From the NCBI RefSeq assembly GCF_007827815.1, contig NZ_VITH01000021.1, forward strand, positions 19,866 to 83,865: a stretch of DNA of 64,000 nucleotides, read 5' to 3'. A program made the translations under genes and the position numbers. How positions within the stretch are numbered: the first letter of the stretch is position 1; each line of letters opens with the position of its first letter. Under the pieces are notes generated by a model. It searched no databases, was not told the origin of the DNA, and saw nothing but the letters and a program-made list of their open reading frames with translations. Source of the DNA: Azospirillum brasilense. GTDB lineage: Bacteria; Pseudomonadota; Alphaproteobacteria; Azospirillales; Azospirillaceae. This document shows, piece after piece, positions 8,706 through 17,713 of the stretch.

Positions 8706-9893
8706 TCAGCGGTTCATCAGGGGAAGCGGGCTGCGGATCAGCCGTCTCATCCGGTCCGCCACCCCCGCCTTGACGCGGCGCAGGCGGGTGTCGAGCTGGC
8801 GGCTCAGCCGGTCGGGGCCGAGCGCGATCCAGTTCATCGGCTGCTCGGTGTTGGAGAGCAGCGGCTTGTGCCCCGCCGGGGTGGACATGAAGTCGTAGCA
8901 GTCCTCGCCGCGGGCCAGCGTGTCCTCGATGGCCAGGACGTGGGCGACCAGACCGGGCTTCAGCCGGTTGTCGGCCTCGTAGGCGAAACCGCCCTGGTAG
9001 TTCATCACCCGCCCGCGATGGACGAAATTGTAGAGGTAGCCGATGACCGTGTCCCCGGCGCTGACCCGGCACAGCCGCACCGTCCCGGCCGGCACGCCGC
9101 TGGCGATCATCCGCTCGTGGAAGGGCCGGAAGGCCGGGTTGGAGAAGGCGCCGGACTGGCCGCGGGCGTTCCAGCTCGCCTGATGCAGGATCTCCATGGC
9201 GTGGAAATCCTCCAGCGCCTCCGCCGCCGTCGCGGCGACGCGGTAGGTCAGCGGGCCGCGCTCGGTGTAGAGCCGCATGGCCCGGCGCACCGCGGCGCGG
9301 GTGTTCTTGCCAAGGCTGGCGAGGTAGCCGGCGCCCTGCCGGCGCACGCCCTCCAGGTCGACCCATTGGCAGCTGTCGGCCACCCGGACCTGCAACGCGT
9401 GGCCCTGCCGTGCCGCGGCGAGCCGCACCGCCGCTTCCGCCGCCGGCTCCAGCCCGCCCAGCACCAGCTCGTCCCAATTGGTCAGGCGGCGCCCCAGCCA
9501 GTCGAATCCGGCGGCCAGCACGGCGTCCGCGCAGCGCCGGTCGGCGAGGATGCCGTTGTATTCCACGAAAATCCGGTCGAAGGTCCGTTCCCCCGTCTCG
9601 TGCAGCAGCCAGCAGCGGGTGCGCAGAAGACCGAAGCGCCACTGGGTGCGCGGGCAGAGGAGCGCCAGCCCGACGACCTGTCCGCCGCGCCGCGCGACCA
9701 GCGCGTGGGGCCGCGTGCCATGGGGCAGGGAGGCCAGCCAATTGCCGATCCACTGCCAGCTCAGGAAGAAGGACCCGTCGGCCCGCTCTTCCAGATCAAT
9801 CCAAATCTTTTCAAATTTTCTGGGATCGCCCAGAGGCTGAAGGGTGATGTCGATGGTGTCGCCGTCGTCCTCAACAAGAGTCCTCATGTCCAT
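8706..9893 (-). CDS. GNAT/BioF2-like acetyltransferase
   Basis: A 395-residue protein of the CelD/BioF2-like (Acetyltransf_6) type, related in fold to FemAB peptidyltransferases. Visible landmarks are WQWIGNWLASLP near the N-terminus, SLGKNTRAAVRRAMR mid-protein, and the acyl-CoA site region GYLYNFVHRGRVMNYQGGF with DFMSTPAGHKPLLSN near the C-terminus. Members modify sugars, lipids or exopolysaccharides. It is the first gene of the apparent GNAT/ATP-grasp/phosphoesterase operon. ATG 9893 has GGGAAG about 10 bases upstream. Confidence 0.82.
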   Translation of the reverse strand: MDMRTLVEDDGDTIDITLQPLGDPRKFEKIWIDLEERADGSFFLSWQWIGNWLASLPHGTRPHALVARRGGQVVGLALLCPRTQWRFGLLRTRCWLLHETGERTFDRIFVEYNGILADRRCADAVLAAGFDWLGRRLTNWDELVLGGLEPAAEAAVRLAAARQGHALQVRVADSCQWVDLEGVRRQGAGYLASLGKNTRAAVRRAMRLYTERGPLTYRVAATAAEALEDFHAMEILHQASWNARGQSGAFSNPAFRPFHERMIASGVPAGTVRLCRVSAGDTVIGYLYNFVHRGRVMNYQGGFAYEADNRLKPGLVAHVLAIEDTLARGEDCYDFMSTPAGHKPLLSNTEQPMNWIALGPDRLSRQLDTRLRRVKAGVADRMRRLIRSPLPLMNR

Positions 9894-10316
9894 GGGCTCG
9901 GTCTTCCCGGGGGATGTTGACGGAAGGGGCGGCTTTGAATGTCTACGTGCAGAGAATGGGATTGGATCGATGTCTTGAAATCTTTGATCTCATCCGATCT
10001 TTTCTGTGCTCCGGCCTTTGCATCATGTACGGATGAGCAAGACAAAAAACGCGGTGGCGGAAGGTGGGGTGCGCCGTCCCGGTGGGGGAACCCGTCCGGG
10101 TCATCCGGGGTATCGGGCGGTGAGGCGGCGGGGCAATGGATGTGTCCATCTGCCCCCCGGATGACGTTCCGCCCGATGCCTTGGGCCGGGGGTGCGGCCA
10201 TTGGTCCAGGCCCAAAGGCAAGTCTTATGGCTGCTCTCGCGGAAGACCGTTGTCCTTGCGGGATTCCCTCTCCATCTCTTGAGTCCATGGGTTAGGCATC
10301 GGAAAGGACCGGCCCC
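9894..10316. other. Divergent promoter region of the GNAT cluster and fur
   Basis: This 423-bp gap has an AT-richer stretch at about 9940-10050 next to the GNAT start and a GC-rich stretch after 10060. Open frames on both strands here have poor composition and no recognisable family. It probably holds promoters for the minus-strand operon and for fur. I do not see a clear Fur box. Confidence 0.5.
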
Positions 10317-10766
10317 GTGACCACGCCCGAAGAAGCCCTGCCGTCGCGGCTGGAACGCGCCTGCGCCGAGCGGGGGTTGAAGATGACCGGCCAGCGCCGG
10401 ATCATCGCCCGCGTCCTGTCGGAAGCCGCCGATCACCCCGATGTGGAGGAGGTCTACCGCCGTGCGGCGGCGATCGACGCCGGGATCAGCCTCGCGACCG
10501 TCTACCGCTCGATGCGGCTGTTCGAGGAGATCGGGATCATCCAGCGCCACGATTTCGGCGACGGGCGGGCCCGCTACGAGGAGGCGCGCGGCGACCACCA
10601 CCATCACCTCATCGACATCGAGACCGGCGAGGTGGTGGAGTTCCAGGACCCGGAGTTGGAGGCGGCCGTCACGCGCATCGCCCGCCATCTCGGTTTCGAC
10701 ATGATCGGGCAGCGGCTGGAGATCTTCGGGCGCCGCATCCAGCGCAAAGGCCCGGAGACGGCCTGA
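10317..10766 (+). CDS. fur: Fur family transcriptional regulator (Fur/Mur type)
   Basis: A 149-residue metal-dependent repressor. The N-terminal winged helix contains MTGQRRIIARVL and ISLATVYRSMRLFEEIG. The dimerisation/metal domain has the His cluster DHHHHLIDIETGEVVEF and HLGFDMIGQRLEIFGRR, in which E..IA..LG..L..R.E.FG resembles the alphaproteobacterial Fur/Mur clade. There is no C-terminal CxxC pair, so no structural zinc site of the E. coli type. The GTG start is supported by GGAAAGGA about 8 bases upstream. Whether it senses iron or manganese cannot be told. Its stop overlaps the next gene. Confidence 0.85.
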   Translation: MTTPEEALPSRLERACAERGLKMTGQRRIIARVLSEAADHPDVEEVYRRAAAIDAGISLATVYRSMRLFEEIGIIQRHDFGDGRARYEEARGDHHHHLIDIETGEVVEFQDPELEAAVTRIARHLGFDMIGQRLEIFGRRIQRKGPETA

Positions 10767-11017
10767 TGGCGGCGGAGCGGAGAACCGGGCCGGAGCACGA
10801 TCCGGCGGAGCGATTCGCCGCCTGCGAGGCGGCGGTGTGCGGCTGTCGCCCGGTGGTGGAGCGTGCCTACCGCGAGCTGGTCGATTGCGGGCGTCCCGAC
10901 CGCCACGCGCTGGAGGCCGCCACGGTGGTGCTGCGCTGGCATCATCCGGAACTGGATGTGCCGCAGGCGCTTCAGATCGTCGAGCGCTGGGTGATCGCTC
11001 CCAGTCGTTTGCACTGA
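10766..11017 (+). CDS. Hypothetical protein coupled to fur
   Basis: An 83-residue protein whose ATG shares one base with the fur stop codon, which implies translational coupling. It is rich in Ala, Glu and Arg and has two early cysteines (CEAAVCGCRP) and a helical C-terminal part (VVLRWHHPELDVPQALQIVE). No family is recognised. The tight coupling to fur hints at a role in metal response or simple co-expression. Confidence 0.6.
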   Translation: MAAERRTGPEHDPAERFAACEAAVCGCRPVVERAYRELVDCGRPDRHALEAATVVLRWHHPELDVPQALQIVERWVIAPSRLH

Positions 11018-11107
11018 GGCCGGCTGGATCGGGGATGCATTGAACTTGCCATGGCCTGCGGAGCGGTTCTAAAGCTCTGTCCCTTCCGCGACACCGCAGG
11101 GTCATCC

Positions 11108-11323
11108 ATGGACGCCGACGCCGAAAGCCGCCTGACCGAGCTGGAATCCCGCCTCGCCCATCACGAGCGCATGGCCGAGGAGATGTCGGCCGTCCTGTTC
11201 GAGCAGGGGCGGACCCTCGACCTCATGACCGCGCAGATGCGCCGCCTGCGCGACCGGATCGCCGAGCTGGAGTCCGGCGTTCCCCGTTCGGCGCAGGACG
11301 AGCCGCCCCCGCCCCATTACTGA
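11108..11323 (+). CDS. slyX: SlyX family protein
   Basis: A 71-residue coiled-coil protein: ESRLTELESRLAHHERMAEE, then LFEQGRTLDLMTAQMRRLRD and a proline-rich tail ending in PPPPHY, which is the SlyX hallmark. Its function is unknown although the family is widespread in proteobacteria. The ATG at 11108 begins where family similarity begins. It lies 90 bp after the fur-coupled gene and converges on a minus-strand gene. Confidence 0.9.
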   Translation: MDADAESRLTELESRLAHHERMAEEMSAVLFEQGRTLDLMTAQMRRLRDRIAELESGVPRSAQDEPPPPHY

Positions 11324-11354
11324 TCTCTCCTGTACCGATTTTTCCTGCCAAGGC

Positions 11355-11615
11355 TCAGCGCATCTTCCAGCCGCCGCGCGGACCGCACCAATTGAGCTGT
11401 GGGCCGGCGGGGGGCTGGCGCGAGCAGTCGGCCTGGGCGCAGCCGCAGGCGGGGAACAGGCAGCGGTCGCCGTTCACGTCGGTGGCCTGCACGGCCAGCT
11501 CGTAGCGCGTGCCCCGCATCAACTGCGCGCCCGCCGCGCTGTTGCGCTCGTAATGCTCGACGACGGCGAGCAGACGAAGCATGCGGGCACGCTGTCCCTT
11601 GGTGTCGAGGCTCAT
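11355..11615 (-). CDS. Hypothetical cysteine-containing protein
   Basis: An 86-residue protein starting MSLDTKGQRARMLRLLAVVE. GGGAG lies about 9 bases upstream of this ATG; an in-frame ATG six codons upstream overlaps the Shine-Dalgarno. The C-terminal half has clustered cysteines (CLFPACGCAQADCS) that could bind metal or form disulfides. No family is recognised. Confidence 0.55.
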   Translation of the reverse strand: MSLDTKGQRARMLRLLAVVEHYERNSAAGAQLMRGTRYELAVQATDVNGDRCLFPACGCAQADCSRQPPAGPQLNWCGPRGGWKMR

Positions 11616-11771
11616 CTTCCAATCTCCCGCCATGGCCGTCCGAGTCGTGCTCCGATGGACATGAAACGGCAGAAAAGGGCCAAGGCTCCAGCGTGCAACC
11701 GCCTTACCCACCGCTGGCCGGGCGCGCGCCGGACGCGGTTCCCCGCTCGGGCGGGGGCTTGGCCGCGGGGC

Positions 11772-13457
11772 CTAGGACGACGCGTTCCCCGTCGCCTCCG
11801 CGGCTATGCCCTGGCTTTCGGCGGGGGCGGGCGGCAGGTCGGCCGTCCAGCGGACGCCGCGGTTGCGGCCGTCCCGCTTGGCCTGATAGAGCGCCTGATC
11901 GGCGCGGCGCAGGGTTTCCGCCACGTCGGGCGAATCCTCCGGCCACAGAGCGATGCCGAGGGAGCAGCCGACCCGCACCGCCTCGCCCTGGACGCTGACG
12001 GGTTCGTTCACCGCCTCGATGATGCGGCGGGCCAGCCCGTCCAGGTCCGGCGGCTCGGCGCCGGCGCGCTGTGGCAGCACGGCGGCGAACTCGTCGCCGC
12101 CCAGCCGGGCCACCACGTCGTCGCCGCGGAAGCAGGCGGCCAGCCGCTCCCCCACCTGGCGCAGCACGAGGTCGCCGGCGTCGTGGCCGAGCCGGTCGTT
12201 CACCGGCTTGAAGCCGTCCAGATCGAGGTAGAGGAAGGCGGCGGTGCCGTTGCCGGCGGTCGTGGCCTCCACATACTGCTCGAAATAGCGGCGGTTCGGC
12301 AGGCCGGTCAGCCGGTCCTGATAGGCGATGTCCTCCAATCGCACCAGCGCGGCGTCGCGGTGGGTCAGCCCGTCCACCAGATCGCGCAAGGTCGCCGACA
12401 GCGAGGTGATTTCGGCGCTGCCGCCCAGCACGGGCATTTCGGCCCCACGCTCGCCGCTGCGGATGCGCTCGGCCGCCCGGGCGATGCGGCGCAGCGGTCG
12501 GGTGACCCGCCCGGCGGCCATCCAGCCGAGCGCGCTGAACAGCAGCACCATGGCGCAGCCGGCCAGCACCGTCTCGATCATCTGGGCGGTGGCCGGGGCG
12601 TAGGCGACGGCCAGCGGCTGGCGCGCCACGACGCTCCAGCCTAGACCCGGATAGCTCAGGTGGCCCTTGCCGTAGGCGTAGCCGGTCAGATAGCGCTGCC
12701 CGTCCGGCCAGCGTTCGACGATCCAGCCGCTCTCGTTCTTCTGCGCGTTCCGCACCGCCTCGATGTCGAGGGGAGTGCCGAGCAGTTCGCGGGGGCCGAG
12801 CAGCACCGTGCGGTCGGCCGCGACCACGATCAGCTCCAGCTCCGCGCGGCCCCGCATGGTGTCCATCAGGGAGCGGCGGATCTCGCGCGTCCATTCCCAG
12901 CTCAGATGCGTGGCCAGCACGCCGACGACCTCGCCCCGCTCGTTGTGCACAGGGGTGGAGATGTCCACAAACTTCATGGCCTCGCCCGTCGGGTTCGGCA
13001 ACAGGAAGGCCAGCATCACCGCGTCGTGCACGTCGCCGACGAACTGCGTTTTCTGCCCGTTCTGGAAGACCGGGCGCTTGGAAATGTCAACGCCGTCCAG
13101 CAGGCCGCCGGTGGCGGCCAGAACCTTGCCCTTGGTGTCGGTCACGCCCATCCAGGAAACGGTCGGGAAGAACTCCTGGAACTGCTCCAGCAGCCAGCGC
13201 AGCCGGACCGGGTCGCCCATGGCCGGCGTGATCCCGAGCTTGGCCAGCATGCTGATCTCGCTGGCGCGCGACCACATGGAGCGGTCCAGCCGGTCGGCCA
13301 TGTTGTGCGCGGCCTCGGCGAGCGAGTGCCCGATCTCGCTCTCGATCCGTTCGCGGGAGCGCAGGCCGGTCAGTGCCGCCAGCACGACGGAGACGCCAAG
13401 GACAAGAACGGCGCCGGTCAGAGCCACCGTCGTCCGCAGACCGCGTTCCCTTGCCAT
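11772..13457 (-). CDS. Membrane-bound diguanylate cyclase with Cache sensor
   Basis: A 561-residue inner-membrane enzyme that would make cyclic di-GMP from GTP. The order is a first membrane helix (TVALTGAVLVLGVSVVLAAL), a large periplasmic Cache-type sensor of about 250 residues (VSWMGVTDTKGKVLAATGG), a second membrane helix, a HAMP segment (RPLRRIARAAERI) and a C-terminal GGDEF domain. The active-site loop RLGGDEFA is intact, and an RxxD inhibitory site (RGDD) lies five residues before it, so product feedback is expected. The ligand is unknown, and no phosphodiesterase gene is adjacent. Confidence 0.93.
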   Translation of the reverse strand: MARERGLRTTVALTGAVLVLGVSVVLAALTGLRSRERIESEIGHSLAEAAHNMADRLDRSMWSRASEISMLAKLGITPAMGDPVRLRWLLEQFQEFFPTVSWMGVTDTKGKVLAATGGLLDGVDISKRPVFQNGQKTQFVGDVHDAVMLAFLLPNPTGEAMKFVDISTPVHNERGEVVGVLATHLSWEWTREIRRSLMDTMRGRAELELIVVAADRTVLLGPRELLGTPLDIEAVRNAQKNESGWIVERWPDGQRYLTGYAYGKGHLSYPGLGWSVVARQPLAVAYAPATAQMIETVLAGCAMVLLFSALGWMAAGRVTRPLRRIARAAERIRSGERGAEMPVLGGSAEITSLSATLRDLVDGLTHRDAALVRLEDIAYQDRLTGLPNRRYFEQYVEATTAGNGTAAFLYLDLDGFKPVNDRLGHDAGDLVLRQVGERLAACFRGDDVVARLGGDEFAAVLPQRAGAEPPDLDGLARRIIEAVNEPVSVQGEAVRVGCSLGIALWPEDSPDVAETLRRADQALYQAKRDGRNRGVRWTADLPPAPAESQGIAAEATGNASS

Positions 13458-13602
13458 GACGCCCGGCCACTCCCCGAAACACCCCGCCGCCGTTCCGTCA
13501 GGAAGACCGCCTACGAAGGTTCTATCAACTTCGGCTAGGTTTCAAAAGTGACATTGGCTGCGGACGAGGCATACCGGCGCATGAAATTGTCGGGGAGGCG
13601 GG

Positions 13603-14391
13603 TCAGCGGGCGGGCCGGGCCCCCACGGCGGTGCGCCGGCAATCGGACAGGATGTTGCCGACGGTGACGCGCTCCCGCTCGTCCATGGTCAGCTCCCAGC
13701 GCGCCTTCACGGCGATCCAGCCCGCCACATAGGCGCAGATGTACGCTTCGCGCGGCGGCAGCCAGTCCTCCGGCCCTTTCGAGCCCTTGGCGCGGTTGGC
13801 CGCCGCCGAGACGGTGACAAGGGTCAGCGGGTCGCTGAGGTCGTTGGCGTAGGCGGCCCGCTTCTCGCGCGGCCAGTCGTAGCCGCCGCTGGCGTAGGTC
13901 TCCTCCAGCGGCACCCGGTGGTCGATGTCCACCTGCTTCGGCTCGGTGAAGGTCTCGCCGGTGTAGGGGTCGTTCCACACGCCGGACAGCACCGAGCAGC
14001 CGTTGGCCGACAGCTTCGCCGGTTTGGCGGAGTCGCGGATCAGCACCTGCTCGCGCGTGTTCAGGCACTTGGAATCGATGGTCAGCCAATGCGGCCACTC
14101 GTCCCGCACATAGCCTCGGCGACGCTCCTCCGCCACCTGGATGCGGTCGAGCTGGGCGGCGACGGCGGCGTAGTCGATGCTGGCGTCCGGGACAGGGCGC
14201 GGGATCGGACGCTGGCGCTGGGTCTTCTCCTCGCCGAAGATGGAGTCGAGCGTGCCCGGCGGGACGAGGTGGAAGCGCTCCGCCGCGTAGACCGCGGCCA
14301 GCACCAGCAGGACGGCGACCAGCCCGCCCAGCGTCATGGGGCGGCCCCTCCGGCCTCCTCGCGGTGCTCCTCCGCCTCTCCGTCGTGCCAT
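13603..14391 (-). CDS. Membrane-anchored HNH endonuclease family protein
   Basis: A 262-residue protein with an Arg/Gly-rich N-terminus, one hydrophobic helix (GLVAVLLVLAAVYAAERF) and a C-terminal HNH/DUF1524-like nuclease domain: VDIDHRVPLEETYASGG, LVTVSAAANRAKG and the KGPEDWLPP loop, as in secreted nucleases related to the GmrSD C-terminal domain. It probably acts outside the cytoplasm or at the membrane. The ATG at 14391 has GAGGGA at a good distance; a second start at 14337 (MTLGGLV) also has a strong GGAGGGG and may be the real one. Confidence 0.75.
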   Translation of the reverse strand: MARRRGGGAPRGGRRGRPMTLGGLVAVLLVLAAVYAAERFHLVPPGTLDSIFGEEKTQRQRPIPRPVPDASIDYAAVAAQLDRIQVAEERRRGYVRDEWPHWLTIDSKCLNTREQVLIRDSAKPAKLSANGCSVLSGVWNDPYTGETFTEPKQVDIDHRVPLEETYASGGYDWPREKRAAYANDLSDPLTLVTVSAAANRAKGSKGPEDWLPPREAYICAYVAGWIAVKARWELTMDERERVTVGNILSDCRRTAVGARPAR

Positions 14392-14566
14392 GCCTTGCGT
14401 CCCTCAGCCTGATGTGCGCCATACGTGGATATGATGGCGGGCGTGTTCTATGGCGCTTGGGGAAACAGGTGCAACGGCGTTGGAGAGGGCGGGGGTCCGT
14501 CGAGCGTCACGGACCCTGTGAAAAAGACGCGGCGGAGTCCGGGGCGTGCCCAAACTCCGCCACCCC

Positions 14567-16759
14567 TCACCCCATGGCGGGCAGCCGGTCGAGGAATTTG
14601 TCGAGCGTGATCGGGTAGTCTCGCACCCGCAGGCCCGTCGCGTTGTGGACCGCGTTGGCGACCGCGGCGCCCACCCCGCACAGGCCCAGCTCGCCCACCC
14701 CCTTGGCCTTCATCGGCGAGGAGATCGGGTCGGTCTCGTCGAGGAAGATCACCTCCTGGTGCGGGATGTCGGCGTGGACCGGCACCTCGTAGCCGGCGAG
14801 GTCGTGGTTGACGAAGAAGCCCGTCCGCTTGTCGAGCGCCAGTTCCTCCATCAGCGCAGCGCCGACGCCCATGGTCATGGCGCCGATCACCTGGCTGCGC
14901 GCCGACTTCGGGTTCAGGATGCGGCCCGCCGCGCAGACCGCCAGCATCCGCCGCACGCGGATCTCGCCGGTCGCGGCGTCCACCGCCGCCTCCACGTAAT
15001 GGGCACCGAAGGTCGATTGCTGGTACTTCTTGTCGAGGTCGCCGTATTCGATGCCGTCCTCGGCGGACAGGCCGTCGGCGCCCGCCGCCTCGGCCAGCGG
15101 GACCCTGCGGTTGCCGGCGACGACCTGCCCATCCTCGAAGCGCGCGTCGGCGGAGTTGACGCCCAGCTTCTGCGCCACCGCCTCGCGCAGCTTCACGCAG
15201 GCGGCGTAGACCCCGGCGGTGGCGTTGTTGGCGCCCCATTGCCCGCCCGAGCCGGCGGACACCGGGAAGCTCGAATCGCCGAGCCGCACCGCCACCTTGT
15301 CCAGCCCGACCCCCATCATCTCCGCGGCGGTCTGGGCGATGATGGTGTAGCTGCCGGTGCCGATGTCGGTCATGTCGGTCTCGACCGTGACGATCCCGCG
15401 CTGGTCCAGCCGCACCCGCGCCGCCGACTTGGTCAGCAGGTTGTTGCGGAAGGCCGACGCCATCCCCAGCCCGACCAGCCAGCGTCCGTCGCGCACCTGC
15501 CCCGGCTTCGGGTTGCGCTTGGCCCAGCCGAACCGCTCCGCCCCCAGGCGCAGGCATTGCACGAGCTGGCGCTGCGAGAAGGGCCGGTTGGGATCGGCGG
15601 GGTCGGTCTGAGTGTCGTTGCGGATGCGGAACTCCACCGGGTCCATGCCCAGCCTTTCGGCCATCTCGTCCATGGCGACCTCCAGCGCCATCATCCCCGA
15701 CGCCTCGCCCGGCGCCCGCATGGCGTTGCCCTCGGGCAAGTCGAGCGTGGCGATGCGGTTGCCGATCAGCCGGTTCGCCCCGGCGTAGAGCAGCCGAGTC
15801 TGGTCGGACGCCGTCTCCTCCGAGCCGCCGGGCAGGTTGCCCGACCAGCTCTCATGGGCGATGGCGGTGATCGTGCCGTCCGGCATGGCGCCGATGCGGA
15901 CACGCTGGATGGTGGCGGGGCGGTGGGTGGTGTTGTTCATCATCAGCGGCCGCGACAGCCCGACCTTGACCGGCCGCCCGGCCTCCCGCGCGCCCAGCGC
16001 CGCCAGCAGCGCGTCGGCGCGCAGGAACAGCTTTCCGCCGAAGCCGCCGCCGATGAAGGGGGAGATCACGCGCACCTTGTCCTTCGGCATCTTCAGCGTC
16101 GCCGACAGGTCGGTCACCATCCAGTCGATCATCTGGTTGGAAGTCCAGACGGTCAACCGGTCGCCCTCCCAGGCGGCGATGGTCGCGTGCGGCTCCATCA
16201 TCGCGTGGCTTTCGTCCGGCGTGGTGTAGGTCTCGTCGAGTTTCACCGGAGCCGCCGCGAAGGCGCCCGCGAAATCACCCACAACGGAATCGCCGTCCTT
16301 GGTCTTCTCCGCCTTGTCCTTGACCGCCGCCAGATCATAGGCGCCGTCCGCCGGCGTGTAGTCGATGCGCACCAGACCCGCCGCGGTGCGCGCCTGCTCG
16401 AAGGTCTCCGCCACCACCAGGGCGACGGCCTGCTGGTAATGCTCGATTTCCGGCCCGCCGAGCAGGGTCGCGGCGTTGCGCTTGCCCTTGTCGAGGGAGC
16501 CGGCGTTCTCCGCCGTGACGATGGCGACGACGCCGGGGGCCTTCCGCGCCGCCTCCAGATCCATCGACGCGATGCGCCCCTTGGCGATGCCCGAGCCGAT
16601 GACCCAGCCATAGGCGACGTTCGGCGCCACGTTGTGCCATTCATAGGCGTAGGTGGCCTTTCCCGTCGTCTTCAAAGGGCCGTCGATGCGGTCGGTCGGC
16701 TTGCCCACCACCTTGAGCTGGTCGATCGGGTTGGTGGTCGCGGGAGTGTCGAACTTCAT
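14567..16759 (-). CDS. paoC: Periplasmic aldehyde oxidoreductase, molybdopterin-binding subunit
   Basis: A 730-residue xanthine dehydrogenase-family large subunit, close to the 732 residues of E. coli PaoC. It binds the molybdenum cofactor and oxidises aldehydes to acids. Landmarks are RIDGPLKTTGKATYAYEW at the N-terminus, PFIGGGFGGKLF (Moco-binding loop), AMRAPGEASGMMALE, GQWGANNATAGV, and the C-terminal KGVGELGLCGVGAAVANA containing the catalytic Glu. It is the last gene of paoABC, three bases after paoB. No paoD-like maturation gene is seen in the window. Confidence 0.92.
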   Translation of the reverse strand: MKFDTPATTNPIDQLKVVGKPTDRIDGPLKTTGKATYAYEWHNVAPNVAYGWVIGSGIAKGRIASMDLEAARKAPGVVAIVTAENAGSLDKGKRNAATLLGGPEIEHYQQAVALVVAETFEQARTAAGLVRIDYTPADGAYDLAAVKDKAEKTKDGDSVVGDFAGAFAAAPVKLDETYTTPDESHAMMEPHATIAAWEGDRLTVWTSNQMIDWMVTDLSATLKMPKDKVRVISPFIGGGFGGKLFLRADALLAALGAREAGRPVKVGLSRPLMMNNTTHRPATIQRVRIGAMPDGTITAIAHESWSGNLPGGSEETASDQTRLLYAGANRLIGNRIATLDLPEGNAMRAPGEASGMMALEVAMDEMAERLGMDPVEFRIRNDTQTDPADPNRPFSQRQLVQCLRLGAERFGWAKRNPKPGQVRDGRWLVGLGMASAFRNNLLTKSAARVRLDQRGIVTVETDMTDIGTGSYTIIAQTAAEMMGVGLDKVAVRLGDSSFPVSAGSGGQWGANNATAGVYAACVKLREAVAQKLGVNSADARFEDGQVVAGNRRVPLAEAAGADGLSAEDGIEYGDLDKKYQQSTFGAHYVEAAVDAATGEIRVRRMLAVCAAGRILNPKSARSQVIGAMTMGVGAALMEELALDKRTGFFVNHDLAGYEVPVHADIPHQEVIFLDETDPISSPMKAKGVGELGLCGVGAAVANAVHNATGLRVRDYPITLDKFLDRLPAMG

Positions 16760-16762
16760 GTC

Positions 16763-17713
16763 TCACCCTTTCGCTTCGGCCAGCACCGAGGCGAGCGTCC
16801 GCTCGACCAGGGTCAGCTTGAACGCGTTGTCGTGCGTCGGCTTCGCATCGGCCAGCAGCCCGGCGGTGACCGCCTTGGCGCCGCGCGGTATCTCGGCCTC
16901 GGCGGCCTCGACGCGCCACGGCTTGTGCGCCACGCCGCCGACCGCCACCCGGCCGCTGCCGTCGCGCTGCACCACCGCCGCGACGGAGACCAGCGCGAAG
17001 GCGTAGGACGCGCGGTCGCGCACCTTGCGGTAGACGTGGGTGCCGCCCACCGGCTTGGGCAGCGTCACCGCGGTGATGAGTTCGCCGGGGACCAGCGCCG
17101 TTTCGATGTGCGGCGTGTCGCCGGGCAGCCGGTGGAACTCCGCGATGGGAATGGTCCGCGTCGTCCCGTCGGCCCGCACCGTCTCCACCGTGGCGTCCAG
17201 CGCGCGCATGGCGACGGCCATGTCGCTGGGGTGGGTGGCGATGCAGGCCTCGCTCGACCCGACCACGGCGAGTTGCCGGCTGTAGCCGCCAATGGCGGCG
17301 CAGCCGCTGCCGGGCTGGCGTTTGTTGCAGGGCTGGTTGGTGTCGTAGAAGTAGGGGCAGCGCGTGCGCTGGAGCAGGTTGCCCGCCGTCGTCGCCTTGT
17401 TGCGCAGCTGGCCCGACGCCCCGGCGAGCAGCGCCCGCGACAGCACGCCGTAGTCGCGCCGCACCCGCGGGTCGGCAGCGAGATCCGTGTTGCGCACCAG
17501 CGCGCCGATGCGCAGCCCGCCGTCCGGCGTCGCTTCCAGCGTGTCGAGCTTCAGCCCGTTGACGTCGATCAGATGGGCCGGCGTCTCGATCTCCAGCTTC
17601 ATCAGGTCGAGCAGGTTGGTGCCGCCCGCGATGAACTTGGCGCCCGGCCGGCGCTCGACGGCGGCCGCGGCGGCGGCGGGGGAGTCCGCCCGCTCGTAGG
17701 TGAAGGGTCTCAT
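16763..17713 (-). CDS. paoB: Periplasmic aldehyde oxidoreductase, FAD-binding subunit
   Basis: A 316-residue protein, with E. coli PaoB at 318. It starts MRPFTYERADSPAAAAAAVE and has the FAD loop FIAGGTNLLDLMKLE. The insertion CPYFYDTNQPCNKRQPGSGC followed downstream by EACIATHPSD supplies the four cysteines of the extra [4Fe-4S] cluster that marks the PaoB subgroup. It passes electrons between the molybdenum and iron-sulfur subunits. Its ATG overlaps the paoA stop by four bases (ATGA). Confidence 0.92.
   Translation of the reverse strand: MRPFTYERADSPAAAAAAVERRPGAKFIAGGTNLLDLMKLEIETPAHLIDVNGLKLDTLEATPDGGLRIGALVRNTDLAADPRVRRDYGVLSRALLAGASGQLRNKATTAGNLLQRTRCPYFYDTNQPCNKRQPGSGCAAIGGYSRQLAVVGSSEACIATHPSDMAVAMRALDATVETVRADGTTRTIPIAEFHRLPGDTPHIETALVPGELITAVTLPKPVGGTHVYRKVRDRASYAFALVSVAAVVQRDGSGRVAVGGVAHKPWRVEAAEAEIPRGAKAVTAGLLADAKPTHDNAFKLTLVERTLASVLAEAKG

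Noticed and set aside
7453..9753. A 766-codon minus-strand frame joining the ATP-grasp protein to an upstream part
   Set aside because: The upstream part overlaps the GNAT gene in another frame; a good Shine-Dalgarno places the ATP-grasp start at 8643.
9939..10295. Plus-strand ORF between the GNAT gene and fur
   Set aside because: It has no recognised domain, odd composition and no ribosome site, and it lies in the divergent promoter region.
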